Of a stretch of DNA of 64,000 bases, positions 50,587 through 62,486 are shown one piece after another. The position numbers and the translations under genes are program-made. Position 1 is the first letter of the stretch. Each line of letters begins with the position of its first letter. The stretch is from Geosiphon pyriformis. Its lineage: Eukaryota > Glomeromycota > Glomeromycetes > Archaeosporales > Geosiphonaceae. The stretch spans positions 1 through 64,000 of the forward strand of contig JAAOMT010000439.1 in NCBI GenBank assembly GCA_016748015.1, given 5' to 3'. The notes under the pieces are model-generated. The model made no database searches, was not told the DNA's origin, and was given only the letters and a program-made list of their open reading frames with translations.

Positions 50587-52827
50587 ATGTTGGCAAGTCG
50601 AATAATTTTTTCTCAATATCAATCTTCTAACAATTTATTTATTTTTTACCGAAGACTTTACAACTTTCATTTGAGGAGAACTTCAAATTGTTGTGGCAAA
50701 CAAATTGTTTCTTATAATGCCCAAAAGGACAACGTGGACACAAATTCTCCTTTATTTGAAAAACAATCGATTTCTCTTGTCTTTTCTCCAGCTTCGGAAC
50801 TGTTGTTGAGTGGGGCACTCTTTTCAAAATTTACCTGCACTTTACCGAAAGTTTCATGCAGAGATTTTTCAGTTCAATCTAGATTAAATATAGTCAACTC
50901 CAGCGAAAAAATAGAGCCTAGTAATGTTAATTCGAAGGACACTGGAAGTTACACACCTTTGCTTGACTCCACACCTCATAATGACTTAATTCAAACTGGT
51001 AGTAGCCAAGCCATTAATAGTTCTTTAGATTATGATAAGAAGTTAAACAGTGATGATTTTATGGTCCAACAGAAATTTGAAGAAAGCGATCAAATTGATT
51101 CGATTTTATATGCCAGCTTTTGTGCATATATTCAGAACCAAGATATTGATGGTGCCAAAGCTTTTCTCAAAGATGGCCAAATAAATCTGAGTCAGGGCCA
51201 ATTATTCAATTTTTTTAAAATCTTACGCGCTCGAATGAATGAGTCAGAATTCAAGTCAGCGGAAAGAGTACTCTATGAACATTATTTTGCAAATACAAAA
51301 TTTGATGACATCCTGATGAAGCATTGGGAAAATTCTGATACGAATGAGATAATCCGTATTTTTGAAAATTATATCTTCAAAAAAATGAAACTTGACAATC
51401 GCGAGCTGGAAATTATCCTTGCAGCTTACATTAGAAACGATGATCAGTATGGTTGCAAACTTTTTCTGAAAGATCAAAATTTCAATATTGTCGAGGAAGG
51501 TTCTATTGTCATAAGACATATGGAACCCTTTTTAGATTCCCTGGAGATTGAGAAAGCCAAAAAGCTTTTAGAAAGTCTTTCAGCTGAATCGATGAGGACA
51601 TTTGAACCCAATACCCCAGAATTCGGTTTTATAATTAATCGAATGATTCAAGCAAACAATTGGCAATTAGCTTGGAAAACTTATCAAGATCTTATGGAAC
51701 AAGGAATAGAAATAAGTGAACAAACTTATGCGACCTTTATCACAGGATTCTTGTCACTTGATCGATTTGATGAAGTTATGACCATTTGGAAACATCTTAT
51801 TGCGACTGGCTTTAAGCCTAGTGAAGTTCTTTATTGCTCGATGATTATTGGATTTGCGAGAAGAAGAAACACAAAAATGGTAGAGAAATTGTGGGAAAAT
51901 ATGTTAGCGAATAAGATCAAACCCAATTCCTATGTTTATTCCGCCGCTATAGAAGCATATTTCCGTGCTAGAGATCCTGAAAAAGCAGGAAACTTATACT
52001 TGCAAATGGTCAAAGATAAAATTCCTATAAATGTTATAGCATGTAATAGAATTATTAATGGACTATTGTGGAATAGACGTATTGATACTGCCATGGAGTT
52101 TTATGAAGTGATGAAGAAAGGAACAGTCAAACCAAATATTATCACTTATAACACTTTGATCAGAGGATTAATGTATGAAAAAAGATGGGACTTGTTAATC
52201 AAAATTTTAACAGAAATGAAAGAAGCTGGGCATGAAATGGATACTGTTTCCTATACAACGATGCTTGAAAGATTTTTTGCACTCAATGACATGGAGAGTG
52301 CTAAAGGGATAATGGAATTATTTGGTCCTGCTGGAGTAAAACCAACTGCCGTCACATATGGTGCTTTGATTGGGGGACTAATTCGATGTAAAGATTTTGA
52401 AGGAGCAGAAAAAGCGTATAATGAAATGTGTAGTAAAAATATATTTCCTGGTATTCAAATAATGAGTAACATCATACAAGGTTACGTTTCAAGAGGAAGA
52501 TTAGATATAGCAGAAAATTTATATCAAACACTTCGCTGCACACCCACAACCGGGTTATTGGATATTATGATGGGCGGTTATATGACTGAAAAAAAACCTG
52601 ATATGGCAATGAGATATTTTGGTTATATGTTGAAATTACAGATCAGGCCCACCAAAGACACCTATTATGTGATGTTGACTGGATTGATGAATGCCGGTAG
52701 ATGGTCAACAGCATATCAAATGTATGATGATATGATGGCCTCAGGATTCAAACCGGAATCAGGTTCCTTTGCAAGATTATGTCAAGTTCTTTTACAAAAG
52801 AGATCTCGTGAATCAAAGGAAGATTAG
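50587..52827 (+). CDS. Pentatricopeptide repeat (PPR) protein, probably mitochondrial
   Basis: Single-exon gene of 746 codons. PPR proteins bind organellar RNA one base per repeat and act in processing, stability or translation. The N-terminus (MLASRIIFSQYQSSNNLFIF, basic, no acidic residues) looks like a mitochondrial targeting peptide. Residues 60-200 are poorly conserved. From about residue 320 to the end there are roughly ten to twelve 35-residue helical pairs, for example VLYCSMIIGFARRRNTKMVE, IITYNTLIRGLMYEKRWDLL, VTYGALIGGLIRCKDFEGAE and DTYYVMLTGLMNAGRWSTAY. It ends KRSRESKED. The absence of introns contrasts with its neighbours. The particular RNA target cannot be told from the repeats by eye. 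Confidence 0.88.
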   Translation: MLASRIIFSQYQSSNNLFIFYRRLYNFHLRRTSNCCGKQIVSYNAQKDNVDTNSPLFEKQSISLVFSPASELLLSGALFSKFTCTLPKVSCRDFSVQSRLNIVNSSEKIEPSNVNSKDTGSYTPLLDSTPHNDLIQTGSSQAINSSLDYDKKLNSDDFMVQQKFEESDQIDSILYASFCAYIQNQDIDGAKAFLKDGQINLSQGQLFNFFKILRARMNESEFKSAERVLYEHYFANTKFDDILMKHWENSDTNEIIRIFENYIFKKMKLDNRELEIILAAYIRNDDQYGCKLFLKDQNFNIVEEGSIVIRHMEPFLDSLEIEKAKKLLESLSAESMRTFEPNTPEFGFIINRMIQANNWQLAWKTYQDLMEQGIEISEQTYATFITGFLSLDRFDEVMTIWKHLIATGFKPSEVLYCSMIIGFARRRNTKMVEKLWENMLANKIKPNSYVYSAAIEAYFRARDPEKAGNLYLQMVKDKIPINVIACNRIINGLLWNRRIDTAMEFYEVMKKGTVKPNIITYNTLIRGLMYEKRWDLLIKILTEMKEAGHEMDTVSYTTMLERFFALNDMESAKGIMELFGPAGVKPTAVTYGALIGGLIRCKDFEGAEKAYNEMCSKNIFPGIQIMSNIIQGYVSRGRLDIAENLYQTLRCTPTTGLLDIMMGGYMTEKKPDMAMRYFGYMLKLQIRPTKDTYYVMLTGLMNAGRWSTAYQMYDDMMASGFKPESGSFARLCQVLLQKRSRESKED

Positions 52828-53689
52828 GCACTAAACCTTGGGGACTTTTTTAATTTCGGCTGGTGTCTAGGTCATAAAGCATACAGAATTCATGAAGTTC
52901 CTGAATTTAACTTCAAACTTATATTGAATGAGAATTTCCCATTCAATTCTAAGATTGAATTTGATGTTCAAGAATTCGAGGAATTTATTCTATTTATGAA
53001 CCAGAAATTGAATTCAGCTAAAATGGTGGTCAAACTCTGAGACTATGTTAATCTTCATGGATGTTCCAATTAAAAATCAACCTTAATCATATCGGAGTAG
53101 GCACAAGAAATATGCAATCAGGCTTCACCAGCTATTCTGCGAGCAGATAATGGAATAAAAAGTCAATTGGATGGATTTACTTGTAATCGAACTTTTTGAT
53201 CCTGGAAAAGTGATTTTTACCATGTAAAAATCAAGCAATATTAGTTTTATGTAAATATTAGTATATATTTGAAAGCTTATAAAGTTCAATAAAAATCTCC
53301 ATTTATATTGTATTAAATATTATAATTAATAATTGGTTAATTTTTAATGATAATTTTGATAATAATATATGCTAAATTTTATTAAATAACATTATTAATA
53401 AAATCAAAAACAGCAAAAAAAACTCAAAAATAAGACTAATATTTTTACAAAAACCAAAATTTATTTAACTATTTTTATGTATAAATATTTTAAAACATAT
53501 ATAAAACAAACTATTGTTACAGAAGTGTTTTTTTGGTATATTAATTGTTAATATTATGATTAATTTCTCATGAATTTCTTAATTTTAATTATATAACATT
53601 AATAATATTTGTAATAAAATTTTTTTATTAATATTATAATATAAGCTTTTTTTAAATTCTGGTTATTATTGTGTATTTATATACTTCTT
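52828..53689. other. 3' flank of the PPR gene grading into AT-rich DNA
   Basis: To about 53250 the base composition is genic but no frame or family is recognised. Beyond that the DNA is almost pure A/T. Confidence 0.4.
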
Positions 53690-56430
53690 TTTAGAAATTA
53701 ATTTGAAATCTACTTGCTATTATTAAAGTTTTTTCTAAAGCTATTCTTATAATTGCTTAAAGTATTTCTTTAATTTGCTTTTAGTAATGTTTTTATTTTT
53801 AGTCATCTTATAGAAATATAATTAAAACTTGATAATATTAAGGCTTCTAATATGCAATTTTTAATTAAGTATAAAGCAAAATCTAAAGAAGTTTTTTGTT
53901 ATTTGTTTGAGACCAGAAAAGAATATTAAGCTTCAAAGTTTTAAAAATTAAAGTCTGTTAAAATATTAGTTATTAAGAAAACTATTAATAAGAAAATAAA
54001 AATTTTTGCATAAATAAAAGTCACATAATTAAAAAGTTGTGTTTGATTATTTAATAATTAGAAATAATTTGATTCTGAAGTCAGATAAAGTAAAAAATAA
54101 AATAGATAGTATTATAGAAAATTAAACTAGGAAGCATTTAGTTTTAATAGTTATTTTTGAACTTTGGTTTTATTAGTATGTGTTTTTGAATTATATAAAT
54201 AATAATATGTTCTTTAAAGTAATAATAAAAATTAGTTTTGATAAATTAGAACATATAATTAGATGTCTTTCTAATAACAAAGCAGCCAGTTTTTTTAGAA
54301 TTTTAAATAAATTATAGAAACATCAAAATAAAAATATTCTAAAATGTTTTGTGAATTTATTAAACAGTTGCTTGGTTTTAAAGATGGTTCTTATATTTTA
54401 AAGAAAGACTTAAGTGTCTATAATTTTAAAGCTTTATAAATAAAAAAAAGTGTTAATAAACATTAAGCTAATAATTTTAATTAAAATAACTTGAAAGATT
54501 CTGTTAAAAATTTTGTTAGATTGTATTTTCTCTGTTTATAGCAAGTTTAATATATTTTATAAAAACAATTTTTTAGTGTTTAAAGATATTTTTATGTAAA
54601 TTTTAGTCTTTAGTATAGACTTTGTTATTAAAGATGCTTTGAAAAAAAAATAATTAGTTTTATAAAATATACATAAGACTTATGATTCTATTAATTAAAT
54701 TTATTTGTAATAAAGTTTAAAATGAATAAAAATATGCAAAAAGTTCATTAAGTTTTTTGGCAATCTGCATAAAAATAGAATTAATAAAATAATAATAGAT
54801 TTTAAACTTTTAAATAAATACAAAGTACATAATAACTTGAACCAAAATAAAATTTTTTTTTTATTAAAAGATATTCTATAATCTCTTTTTATACAAGGTT
54901 AAAAGACATGAGATTTATGTAAATACTATATAAATATTAAGTTTATTATAAGAATAGAAAAAATAAAGACCAGTTTTAATAAAACTTTATTTACTACAAC
55001 AGATGTTTTTATTAATAATATGATTTAAATAGAAAATAGTCTCATATTTATTTAATATATCTTGAATATTGTTAGTAAATTTTTTTCTATTAATAATGTT
55101 TTAATTAATAATAAAAAAACAATAACTATTCTTATTAATCAAAAAATTGAAGTTGTTTTTTTATTTATTAATAGATTGTTAATTGCAATAATAATAATAA
55201 ATAAATAAATCTTACAGATATTTGGAAATTTTTTTGTTAACTAAAAGTATGTTTAAGTCAAGTTTGGCTAAGATATATTTGGATGTTAAGATTTTTTTTA
55301 ATATAGTCTTAAGAAAAACTTTATTAAATAAACAGTTTTTTTATTTGGTGTCAACTATTTTGCAATCAATTATTAGTTATCAAACTTAATTTAGCTTTAT
55401 TTTGAAAGATATATGTAACAAATAAGATGTTTTTGTAAAAAAAAACTCAAATCTAAGACAAATATGCTTAGAAATTTTTTTAGAGAATTATTGTATTATC
55501 TTTTTTTGTATGGTTTAAAAACTTTTAAACAGTTACAAGCAAAAAACAAAACTGTTTTAATAATTGCTTTTTTTAATACTGCTAAGATTCTTGGATAATT
55601 GTTTAATTATTAGTTTTTGAATTTATAAATATTAAGATAGACATCTGTAAATCTATTGTAGTTTTCTGTGATATTAAAAGTTAGTCCAATAAACAATTTT
55701 TTTATGAGCATGATTAAAATTTTTTTGGACAATAAAATCTTATTGATTAATAATATGTCTAGTGTTTTTTGTAATCTTAACAAGTTTTAAATATTAATTA
55801 TTTTGGAGACTTTTAGTTATTATAGTATAGTTAATTTATTGAAACATTTTAGTGTGGTTTTTAATAATAAGCTGTTGGATAAACATGGTATAATTATGGA
55901 TTGAAAAACATTTTGTTATTAAAAAAGATTAAATTTAAAAGATTTTGTCTTATTAGTTTGATATAATTTTTAAGTTTATAACCAATTCTGGGTTTAATCT
56001 GTTAAATATACTTTTAATTAGTAATATTTTTAATGTTTTAGATTTTAATGAATTTTTAAATGTTTAAAAACATTTGTATAAGATTTAATCTGAGAGTTTT
56101 GTATTTATATTAATAATTTTTTAAAAGATAAGAGTTCTGTATTTATGACTTATAGAATAACAGCTTATTTTTTGAATATTATAATAGGTATTAAAATAGA
56201 AGTTTAAGGTTTTGTGTCTTTAACAATAATTAAAGTACAGATAATTATATTAGCTTTGAAGTGTGTATTTTTATCTTGCTCTATAATTTTGTACTTAAAC
56301 AATTAAAATATAATTAATATATATATATTAAATTTAAGCTTATATTATCTTAATTTTTATAAAAATTGTTAATTAAAATAATAGCATATTGTTAATTAAT
56401 TAAAAATAAAGACATTCTAGTGTTACAGAT
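53690..56430 (+). mobile_element. Decayed LINE (reverse transcriptase to RNase H)
   Basis: Same family as the LINE at 31.3-38.1 kb. VVFDYLIIRNNLILKSDKVK at about 54040 matches VVLDYLVDGRKLVLEPELVK, and FDKLEHIIRCLSNNKAASFF at about 54240 matches the FDEMFGVISNLPNGKAAGLS block. The RNase H segment (VQIIILALKCVFLSCSIIL) at about 56235 is followed by loss of similarity near 56430. There are many stops and strong A/T drift. The 3' end, including the shared terminus, is missing, probably cut by the neighbouring Ty3 element. Confidence 0.75.
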
Positions 56431-57302
56431 GATTATTTGGGGTCTCAAATCAAATAACAAATCTGTAACTTAGTGCTTGATTAATAGTGTTGTTAGTAAT
56501 ATCTGAAAATGTTGTTTATCTGAAGGTTTTGTTGTAGAGTTCTTTGTATAATAAACAGAGATTCAATAGTTGTCTTTCCAGTAGCCTCCTGGAATTGCAA
56601 TTCTTTCAAATTTCTTTTTTAGCATGGTGGCCAGTAATCTTGACAGAGATGCCCTTCTGGTAAGCTATTCTTAAATTCTCAATTCCTATACCCTTCCTTT
56701 GGGGTCTTTTACCAGACTATCTATGACATCAATAACTCAGCACTTAATCTTCAAGTAATTAGTAAAACAAAAGAGATAACTGAAATAAAAGAAATTTAAA
56801 AAAAATAAGCCAAGACAATAAATGTTAGTATCTTGTTAATACTCATGATCAAGAGCTATTGTTTCAATGTGGTTAAGTATTAATTACTATCAACATGAAG
56901 TGTTGATAGTGGAGAGTGGATTTGGAATTGTAAAAATAATTATTTATTTGATATTTGTAAGTTGGAAGGTTGCTTAGATTAAATCTAAATTTAGAGGTCT
57001 CTAACTAAAAAGATTCTGTCTCTTTCTGTTTCTAACACTACTGCTATATATACATAATTGAGATTCCTCAATTCTTCAATTCTTCACACCAGAAATTTTG
57101 GAATTCCTGAAATTCTGCAATTTTTTTTAAGAAAAATTTTGAAATTCTGGAATCCTGCAATTTCTTATATGAGAATCCTGAAATTCCTAAAATTTTGCAA
57201 TTCCTCTTAAGAAGAATCCTGGAATTTCACATTTACTATGATTACTTCTGATTGGCTAATTTATATGCTAATATTCTCCCTATATTCTATGAATAATATT
57301 AT
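56431..57302 (-). mobile_element. Presumed 3' LTR of the Ty3 element
   Basis: Non-coding DNA directly downstream of pol and a polypurine tract on the minus strand. Its inner edge (57233-57300) recurs in decayed form at 39811-39890 next to an integrase fragment, as an LTR should. I could not find a matching 5' LTR to the right, so the LTR limits and its outer end near 56.43 kb are uncertain. Confidence 0.5.
57095..57235. repeat. Imperfect direct repeats in the LTR
   Basis: Three to four units of about 43 nt built on a core like GGAATTCCTGAAATTCTGCA and its variants. Spacing and spelling drift between copies. Such reiterations in LTRs often lie in the promoter region; that role is inference. 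Confidence 0.6.
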
Positions 57303-57314
57303 TCCCTCCTTTTT
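57303..57314 (-). promoter_or_regulatory. Polypurine tract of the Ty3 element
   Basis: On the minus strand AAAAAGGAGGGA lies just after the last pol-linked reading frame and immediately before the LTR-like sequence. This is the position and composition of the plus-strand primer of LTR elements. Confidence 0.6.
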
Positions 57315-57528
57315 AATATTGAGCTCTGTCGAGATTTCCCAAATCTCTTAACTCTAATTTTCTGTCTTTGAATATTTCTTGAACTTCTTTTTTGAGAATT
57401 ACTTGAGTTATTTTGTTCTGTAATTCTTCAAATTGGGTGTTGGTTATCTTTCCTATTTGGTTAACTATAATGGAATCTATTTCTGGATTAAGTAAAATTT
57501 CTGGTCTGTCTTGAAATTCAGCATGCAA
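57313..57528 (-). pseudogene. C-terminal extension of the Ty3 pol polyprotein
   Basis: 71 codons in the same frame as integrase, reading HAEFQDRPEILLNPEIDSII and ending ELRDLGNLDRAQY just before the polypurine tract. Upstream, between it and integrase, the frame has several stops. The Asp/Glu/Lys-rich helical character gives no clear function. It could also be a small separate protein, since its first codons follow a stop. Confidence 0.45.
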
Positions 57529-58404
57529 TCAATAGATGGCTTTTGCTTGTGTTGTTAGATTGTTTTTTTTCACAAATTGTTCTAGTTGTTGCAATATTGT
57601 TGTGTCGAATAATCATTTTGTTTTATCTGTATATAAGTTCTGAATATTCAAGTGTCATCTCAAGTGGAAATAACAAAAGTTTCTTGGAAATTTGTGTATT
57701 CACCATTTTCACATTTCTCTGGTCAATTTTTGATATGTGGTGATACTTGTTGGTTCTTTTATTGCTAATTTTATTTTCAAAATCATTTTGTCAATCATGT
57801 TTTCTGTTTTTTTTTGACTTTTGTATTTAGATATCTTTCTGGTATCTCAATATCAAATGGTTTGTTGATTAATAATAATTTTTATATTCTGTTGTTAAAT
57901 CAGTTGGAAAAGTTGTTGTGCTAATAAGTGGATGTTGTCAGTAATTTTCAGTTTTTTGAAGTTTTCTGTTGTATCTACTATGTCTTTATATTCTCTTTTT
58001 ATTGTTTTTAATTTTATGTGTTCAGTTCAATAATTATAATTGATTCCAGATCTTATGGAATCTCATCTGGTTGGACTAGTATTCTTTGTATTCCTAATTG
58101 TGGAATATTATTGGTAGATGATGACACTATATGGTAATATGGTTTTAGTTGATCACCATATACTGCTTTGGTTAAGATTTTGTTGTTCCATCTTAATTTA
58201 TAAGCTCCATTTTCCAGAATTTCTTCTTATGTGAAATAGTCCATTTCATTTGGGGTCAAATTTTCCATTCTATTGTTTTTCTGCTTTGGTATGATGTAAA
58301 AGTACTTTGTCTCCAATCTTGAATTCAACTGATTTATCTGGTAGTTGGTTATCATGTCTTTCTTTTTGTTTTTTTTGTGACTTTTAAATGTTATTAGCTG
58401 TTTT

Positions 58405-59163
58405 TCACTGTTTGTTTTCTAGTGTTTCTATCAAGTTATATGTTTTTCTTAGCAACATTTCCTGAAAATTGTCTTTAGTTATTGGTTTTGTTAGATAAAT
58501 GTTGACTTCTATCTTAACTGGTAATGTTGCTGTTTTATCATATACTAATTCAAATGGTGTTGCTTGTGTAGTGTCTTGCTTCATTGTCCAATAAGCAAGT
58601 AATACTAATGGTATAAACAAGTCTCATTTGTTCTGGTTTTTTTGACTGATCTTGGCGATTGCTTTACACAATGTTCTATTGAATCTTTCAACTAATTTAT
58701 TGGTTTGTGGATAGTATGATAATAACAATGGTTTTTTAATTCCAAATCTTTGACTTAATTCTGTCAATGTTCTGTTCACAAAGTGAGTTTCTTGATCTGA
58801 CAGTAGTTCTTTTGAACATTTGTGTTAACAGATCAAATCTTGATAAATGAATTTGGCAATGGATTCTGTATTTGCTTTTGGCCATTTAGTAAGATAGTCC
58901 ATGGCTACTGCAATATATTTGTTGTCTCTGCTGGTGATTGTTAATGGTGCAACTAAGTTAATTCCAATGTGATCAAATGGTTGTCCCACTTTGATTGGTC
59001 TTAATGGTTTACTGGATTTTGTTTCTCCTCTTCTCTGACAAGCATCACAATTTTGAACATATTGGATGATGTCTGGATACATAGATGGCCAATAGTATTT
59101 TTTTCTAATTCTTTCTATAGTTGTCTCTTTATAAAAATGTTCTGTTGTTGGATCTGAGTACAT
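58405..59163 (-). pseudogene. Ty3 integrase (zinc finger and DDE core)
   Basis: Inserts element DNA in the host genome. The N-terminal zinc-binding segment HFYKETTIERIRKKYYWPSM ... VQNCDACQRR has the HHCC ligands (the first His falls in DPTTEHFYKE). The core shows HIGINLVAP and then VAMDYLTKWPKA, where the first catalytic Asp aligns in GINL or is replaced (G-I-N instead of G-x-D). Then come a stop, DQETHFVNRTL with the second Asp, and PQTNKLVERFNRTLC with the catalytic Glu. After another stop comes LAYWTMKQDTTQATPFELVY. In-frame stops show it is inactive. Confidence 0.8.
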
Positions 59164-59599
59164 GTTGAATAATATTGTTTTTTTTTCTGGTTCTGTGATT
59201 ACTCTGGTTGGTTGATCTAGATTCTTTCTGTTCTTTTGGTAAAGTATATTTTGATGGTCGATAAAATATTTTGATTGTTGTTTTATGTTCCTTTGTTCCT
59301 TTGTTCCTTTTGAGATAATTTTTCCTTGAACAATTAGATATTTATATAATATTGGAGTTGTTGGTATTTTTGTATATTTATCTTTTGTTATATTTTTGGG
59401 TTAAAGTGTTTTAGATTTGTCTTATTTGTGACAACCCATTGGCATTTCTGTTTTTTTTTCCTTTTTTATAATGTACTGTATAATTAAATGGTAAAAGTTT
59501 TATTTTCTATCTGGCATGGCAAATTTTTGTTTCTGAATTGAAGTTAATTCTTTATGATCTGTGCACACATCAAACTTTTGACTCAAGTATACTTTCTAT

Positions 59600-60662
59600 T
59601 TCATAACTGCCTAATAGATGGCTAAATGTTCCAATGCTGATATTCTATAGTTCTTTTTAGCTGGACTTAAGCTTCTACTTGCATAAGCTACTGGATGTTT
59701 TTTTTTATCTGGTCTTTTCTGTAATAGTACTGCTCCCAATGCCTGGCCTGATACATTGGTGATAATGATAAATGGTTTGTTGTAAGCTGAATACATCAAC
59801 ACTGGAGCTTGAATAAGCTTTCTTCTCAGTGTGTTAAATGCTTCTTGTTGAGCTTTTGTCTATTTATACTTTACATTCTTAGTTTGTAAGTAATGAAGTG
59901 GCTGGGTCAGTTTAGAAAAGTTCTTGATAAAACGGCAATAATATCCAGTGAATCTCAAAAATGCTTTCAGTTCTGTCAAGTTGGTTAGTACTAAAAAGTT
60001 CTTTACTATTGCAATTTTATCTGAATCTATTTTAATTCTATTTTTGCTTACCCATGTCTCAAAAACTTGAGTTCAGTTTTCCCAAAGAAATATTTAATTG
60101 CATTTAGCTTTAATCCGACTCTTCTTAGTCTTTCAAACACTTGTTGGAGATGATACAAATGGTCATCAAATGTTTTTGAAAACACATTGGTGTCATCCAA
60201 GTATATGACTACTGATTTCTATAGTAGCCCAGTATATCCAATTTCCATTAGCCATTGGAATGTTGTTGGTGTATTCATCAAGCTAAATGACATTACTTCA
60301 AATTCAAAATTTCCTTTCCATGTTGTGAAAACTGTCTTCTCTTTATCTTTTGAGTTCATGGCTACTTGCCAGTAACTACTGTCTAAGTCTAACATTGAGA
60401 ACCATTTCTTTTCTTCAAAAGCATCGAAAAGTTCTTGGATCTTTTGAGTTGAATAGCTGTCTTCTTTTGTTACTTCATTCAGTTTTTGGTAATCCACACA
60501 AAAGCAGATTTTTCCATTCTTCTTATGGACTAGTACCACTGGTAATGACCATGAATTCATTGATAGCTGAATTAGTCTGTTGTCAAACATCCAATTGATT
60601 TCTTGACAGATGATCTCATAGCTAGCTGGTGGTACTCTGTATGCTCTCTGTTTAATTGGCAT
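59600..60662 (-). pseudogene. Ty3 reverse transcriptase and RNase H
   Basis: Reverse transcriptase begins with KQRAYRVPPASYEIICQEIN and runs through SWSLPVVLVHKKNGKICFCV, DYQKLNEVTKEDSY, WFSMLDLDSSYWQVAM, the catalytic box VVIYLDDTNVFSKT, and LKLNAIKYFFGKTELKFL. A single-base frameshift lies near 60050. The connection reads LTELKAFLRFTGYYCRFIKN. RNase H follows: KPFIIITNVSGQALGAVLLQ (Asn where the first Asp, usually TDAS, is expected), HPVAYASRSLSPAKKNYRIS and ALEHLAIY. Broken by the frameshift and stops. Confidence 0.85.
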
Positions 60663-60839
60663 TGCATCTCTAGTTTTGATTTGATATTAGATGATGTTAG
60701 TTCTGCCAAATTCATTTTTGCTGGCAAAGATGTCATTAAAGTTGTTGAGCAACATCTTGAGCTGCATATGTTGAAATGGGTTCAAGTTTCCTATGTTTAT
60801 CTGTTTTAACTGTTCTGGTTAAAGCAGATAACATTTTTC

Positions 60840-61133
60840 TTATCTGTATATTGTTTGTAATATAATGTTTACATATCTGCACAATTGTGAAAAGTCTGGA
60901 ATGGTGTCTGGAAATTGGTCTTCAATTTCTGTGGTCAAGTATCCAATAGTGGTTCTTGCTGATATCTTAATGATATTTTCTGTGTTGTTGTAAATAGAGA
61001 TTTTAATATGACTGTGGTTCTTTGCTGGTATGTATAAGTTGACTAAACCAATTTCTCCTAATTTGCAAAGTGTTGCTTCTGCCTCAAAAATCTGAACCTG
61101 ATTCTTCACCTTTCTTTTTATGACTACCATGTA
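60840..61133 (-). pseudogene. Linker between dUTPase and reverse transcriptase
   Basis: 96 codons in the same frame as dUTPase (one stop between them), reading VKNQVQIFEAEATLCKLGEI and ending near TTIGYLTTEIEDQFPDTIPD. This beta-rich segment resembles the pre-RT region of Ty3 polyproteins. If a protease was ever present it is not recognisable here (no D-T/S-G). Confidence 0.5.
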
Positions 61134-61649
61134 CTAGTCATATGGTGAAATGAAAATTGGTTGATAAATAGAGATAATTTCTCCCTTGTCAATAATTTTT
61201 TCCTCTGTCATATTAACTGGTACATTTATTTTATCTGTTGATCTAAATCCTTGTATCCCTCTAACCATAATCTCTAACTTTTCCTTGTTTTCCACTGATA
61301 TTAATTGAGCTATTTTCACCAGAGGCAGGAATATTGCCTGTGTTATCTTTTTGTTTGGCTCTATAACATAGGCCTTTTCTGAATTGTTTTGTAGCATTAC
61401 AATAATATTTCCTACATATCCTACATCAATTATTCCTCCTCTAATGTTGATTCCTCTTTTTGCTAAACTATTCCTAGATGCTAGTTAAATCATTGTTGTT
61501 GCTGGGATTTCTAATGCTATTTTGAAATCAATGTATGTGTGCGAGTGTGGTTCCAATTTGATGGTGTTTTTCCCTGGATATCTCAAATCAAACCTGGCAT
61601 TAGTATCATGCACATGTTTTGGCATGATATCTTCATTGTTATTACTAAA
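61134..61649 (-). pseudogene. Retrotransposon-borne dUTPase (trimeric type)
   Basis: dUTPase turns dUTP into dUMP and so limits uracil in new DNA. The five motifs of the trimeric family are visible in order: NAGFDLRYPG (motif 1), LASRNSLAKRGI (motif 2, weaker than the usual PRSG), GIIDVGYVGNIIVM (motif 3, with the catalytic Asp), NKKITQAIFLPL (motif 4) and RGIQGFRSTDK (motif 5, the P-loop-like tail). The segment is in frame with pol and upstream of it. It carries an in-frame TAA at 61485-61487, where Gln would fit, just before motif 2, and a TGA where Trp would fit at its start. Role in the element is inferred. Confidence 0.82.
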
Positions 61650-62078
61650 TCATTTAAGTTTCTGCTCCTTAGAGAGATTAGGAAGCATGATGTATGTTTC
61701 AGGATTTGAATTGGAATCCGAATTATTGTAATTTTCATTGCCATTTTGAACAGAGCTGGAACTATTATTTTTGTTGTCATAGTTGCCAGAGTTTGAATTG
61801 GAATTGAAAGTTGATTCCAATTTCAATGCACAGCTGCTAATTGGTTCTCCCTCTTCTGGGATTGTGTAGATCATGTGTGTTGGTGGATTGTAAATGAGAT
61901 CACACTCATTACAATATTGAAAGTCACAGAGAATTAAACAATGTTGACATAATCGAATATTCAACTGCTCTAAACACTGCTCTTGTTCTTCTTTAATGGG
62001 TGCTAAATTTTGATAGTGCTCATGGAATTCTTCTGGGCCTGTTTTTAGGTCCAGAAAAGCATCTGGATTGGAAACCAA
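61650..62078 (-). pseudogene. Cys-rich segment before the dUTPase (gag C-terminal part)
   Basis: 142 codons in frame with the dUTPase, reading EEFHEHYQNLAPIKEEQEQC and then RLCQHCLILCDFQYCNECDL, a C-x2-C-x4-C-x4-C-x2-C array that should bind zinc. A Ser/Asn-rich linker follows (FNSNSNSGNYDNKNNSSSS). It may be the nucleocapsid-like end of gag or the start of pol. More of the same reading, with many stops, continues to about 62.35 kb (EEECVMLRANTQSSSITK). Confidence 0.6.
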
Positions 62079-62486
62079 TACAATATTAACTAGTTCTAGA
62101 GGGTTGTTCTTGATTTCTCATATTTTACTGGACATAGTATCTTCTATTTTAGCATTTGCTATCTACCAGATCTCATCTTTGTCATGTAAGTAACCATCCA
62201 AGTGTGAGATTGCTCAGTGCCAGGCAGCAGTAACAGATGTTTTATGACTTACTTAGTTATTGATGAGGATTGTGTATTAGCACGAAGCATTACACATTCC
62301 TCTTCAACCAGAAATATTGTTCCACATTTCTTCATCAAGCAACTGTTTTTCACAAGTGAAACATGGTTCATTGTTTCACTTGTCTTGTTACTTTGGATAG
62401 CCATACTATTCTCTGTGGTATGGCTTGCAGTAATAGTGGATTTGCATTGTTACCCGAGTAGAAAAACCGATCCAAAGTTATAAAGA

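Larger units (their letters stand above)
57303..62078 (-). mobile_element. Ty3/gypsy retrotransposon with a dUTPase domain
   Basis: On the minus strand the order is gag-like Cys-rich segment, dUTPase, spacer, reverse transcriptase, RNase H, integrase, C-terminal extension, polypurine tract. The frame from 62078 to about 60050 is continuous apart from point stops; one single-base frameshift near 60050 moves the rest, which then stays in one frame to 57313. No aspartic-protease signature was identified, and neither a 5' LTR nor a primer-binding site was found. It is young compared with the decayed copy at 39.2-42.4 kb but not intact. The integrase-before-LTR order places it in Metaviridae rather than Ty1/copia. 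Confidence 0.8.
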
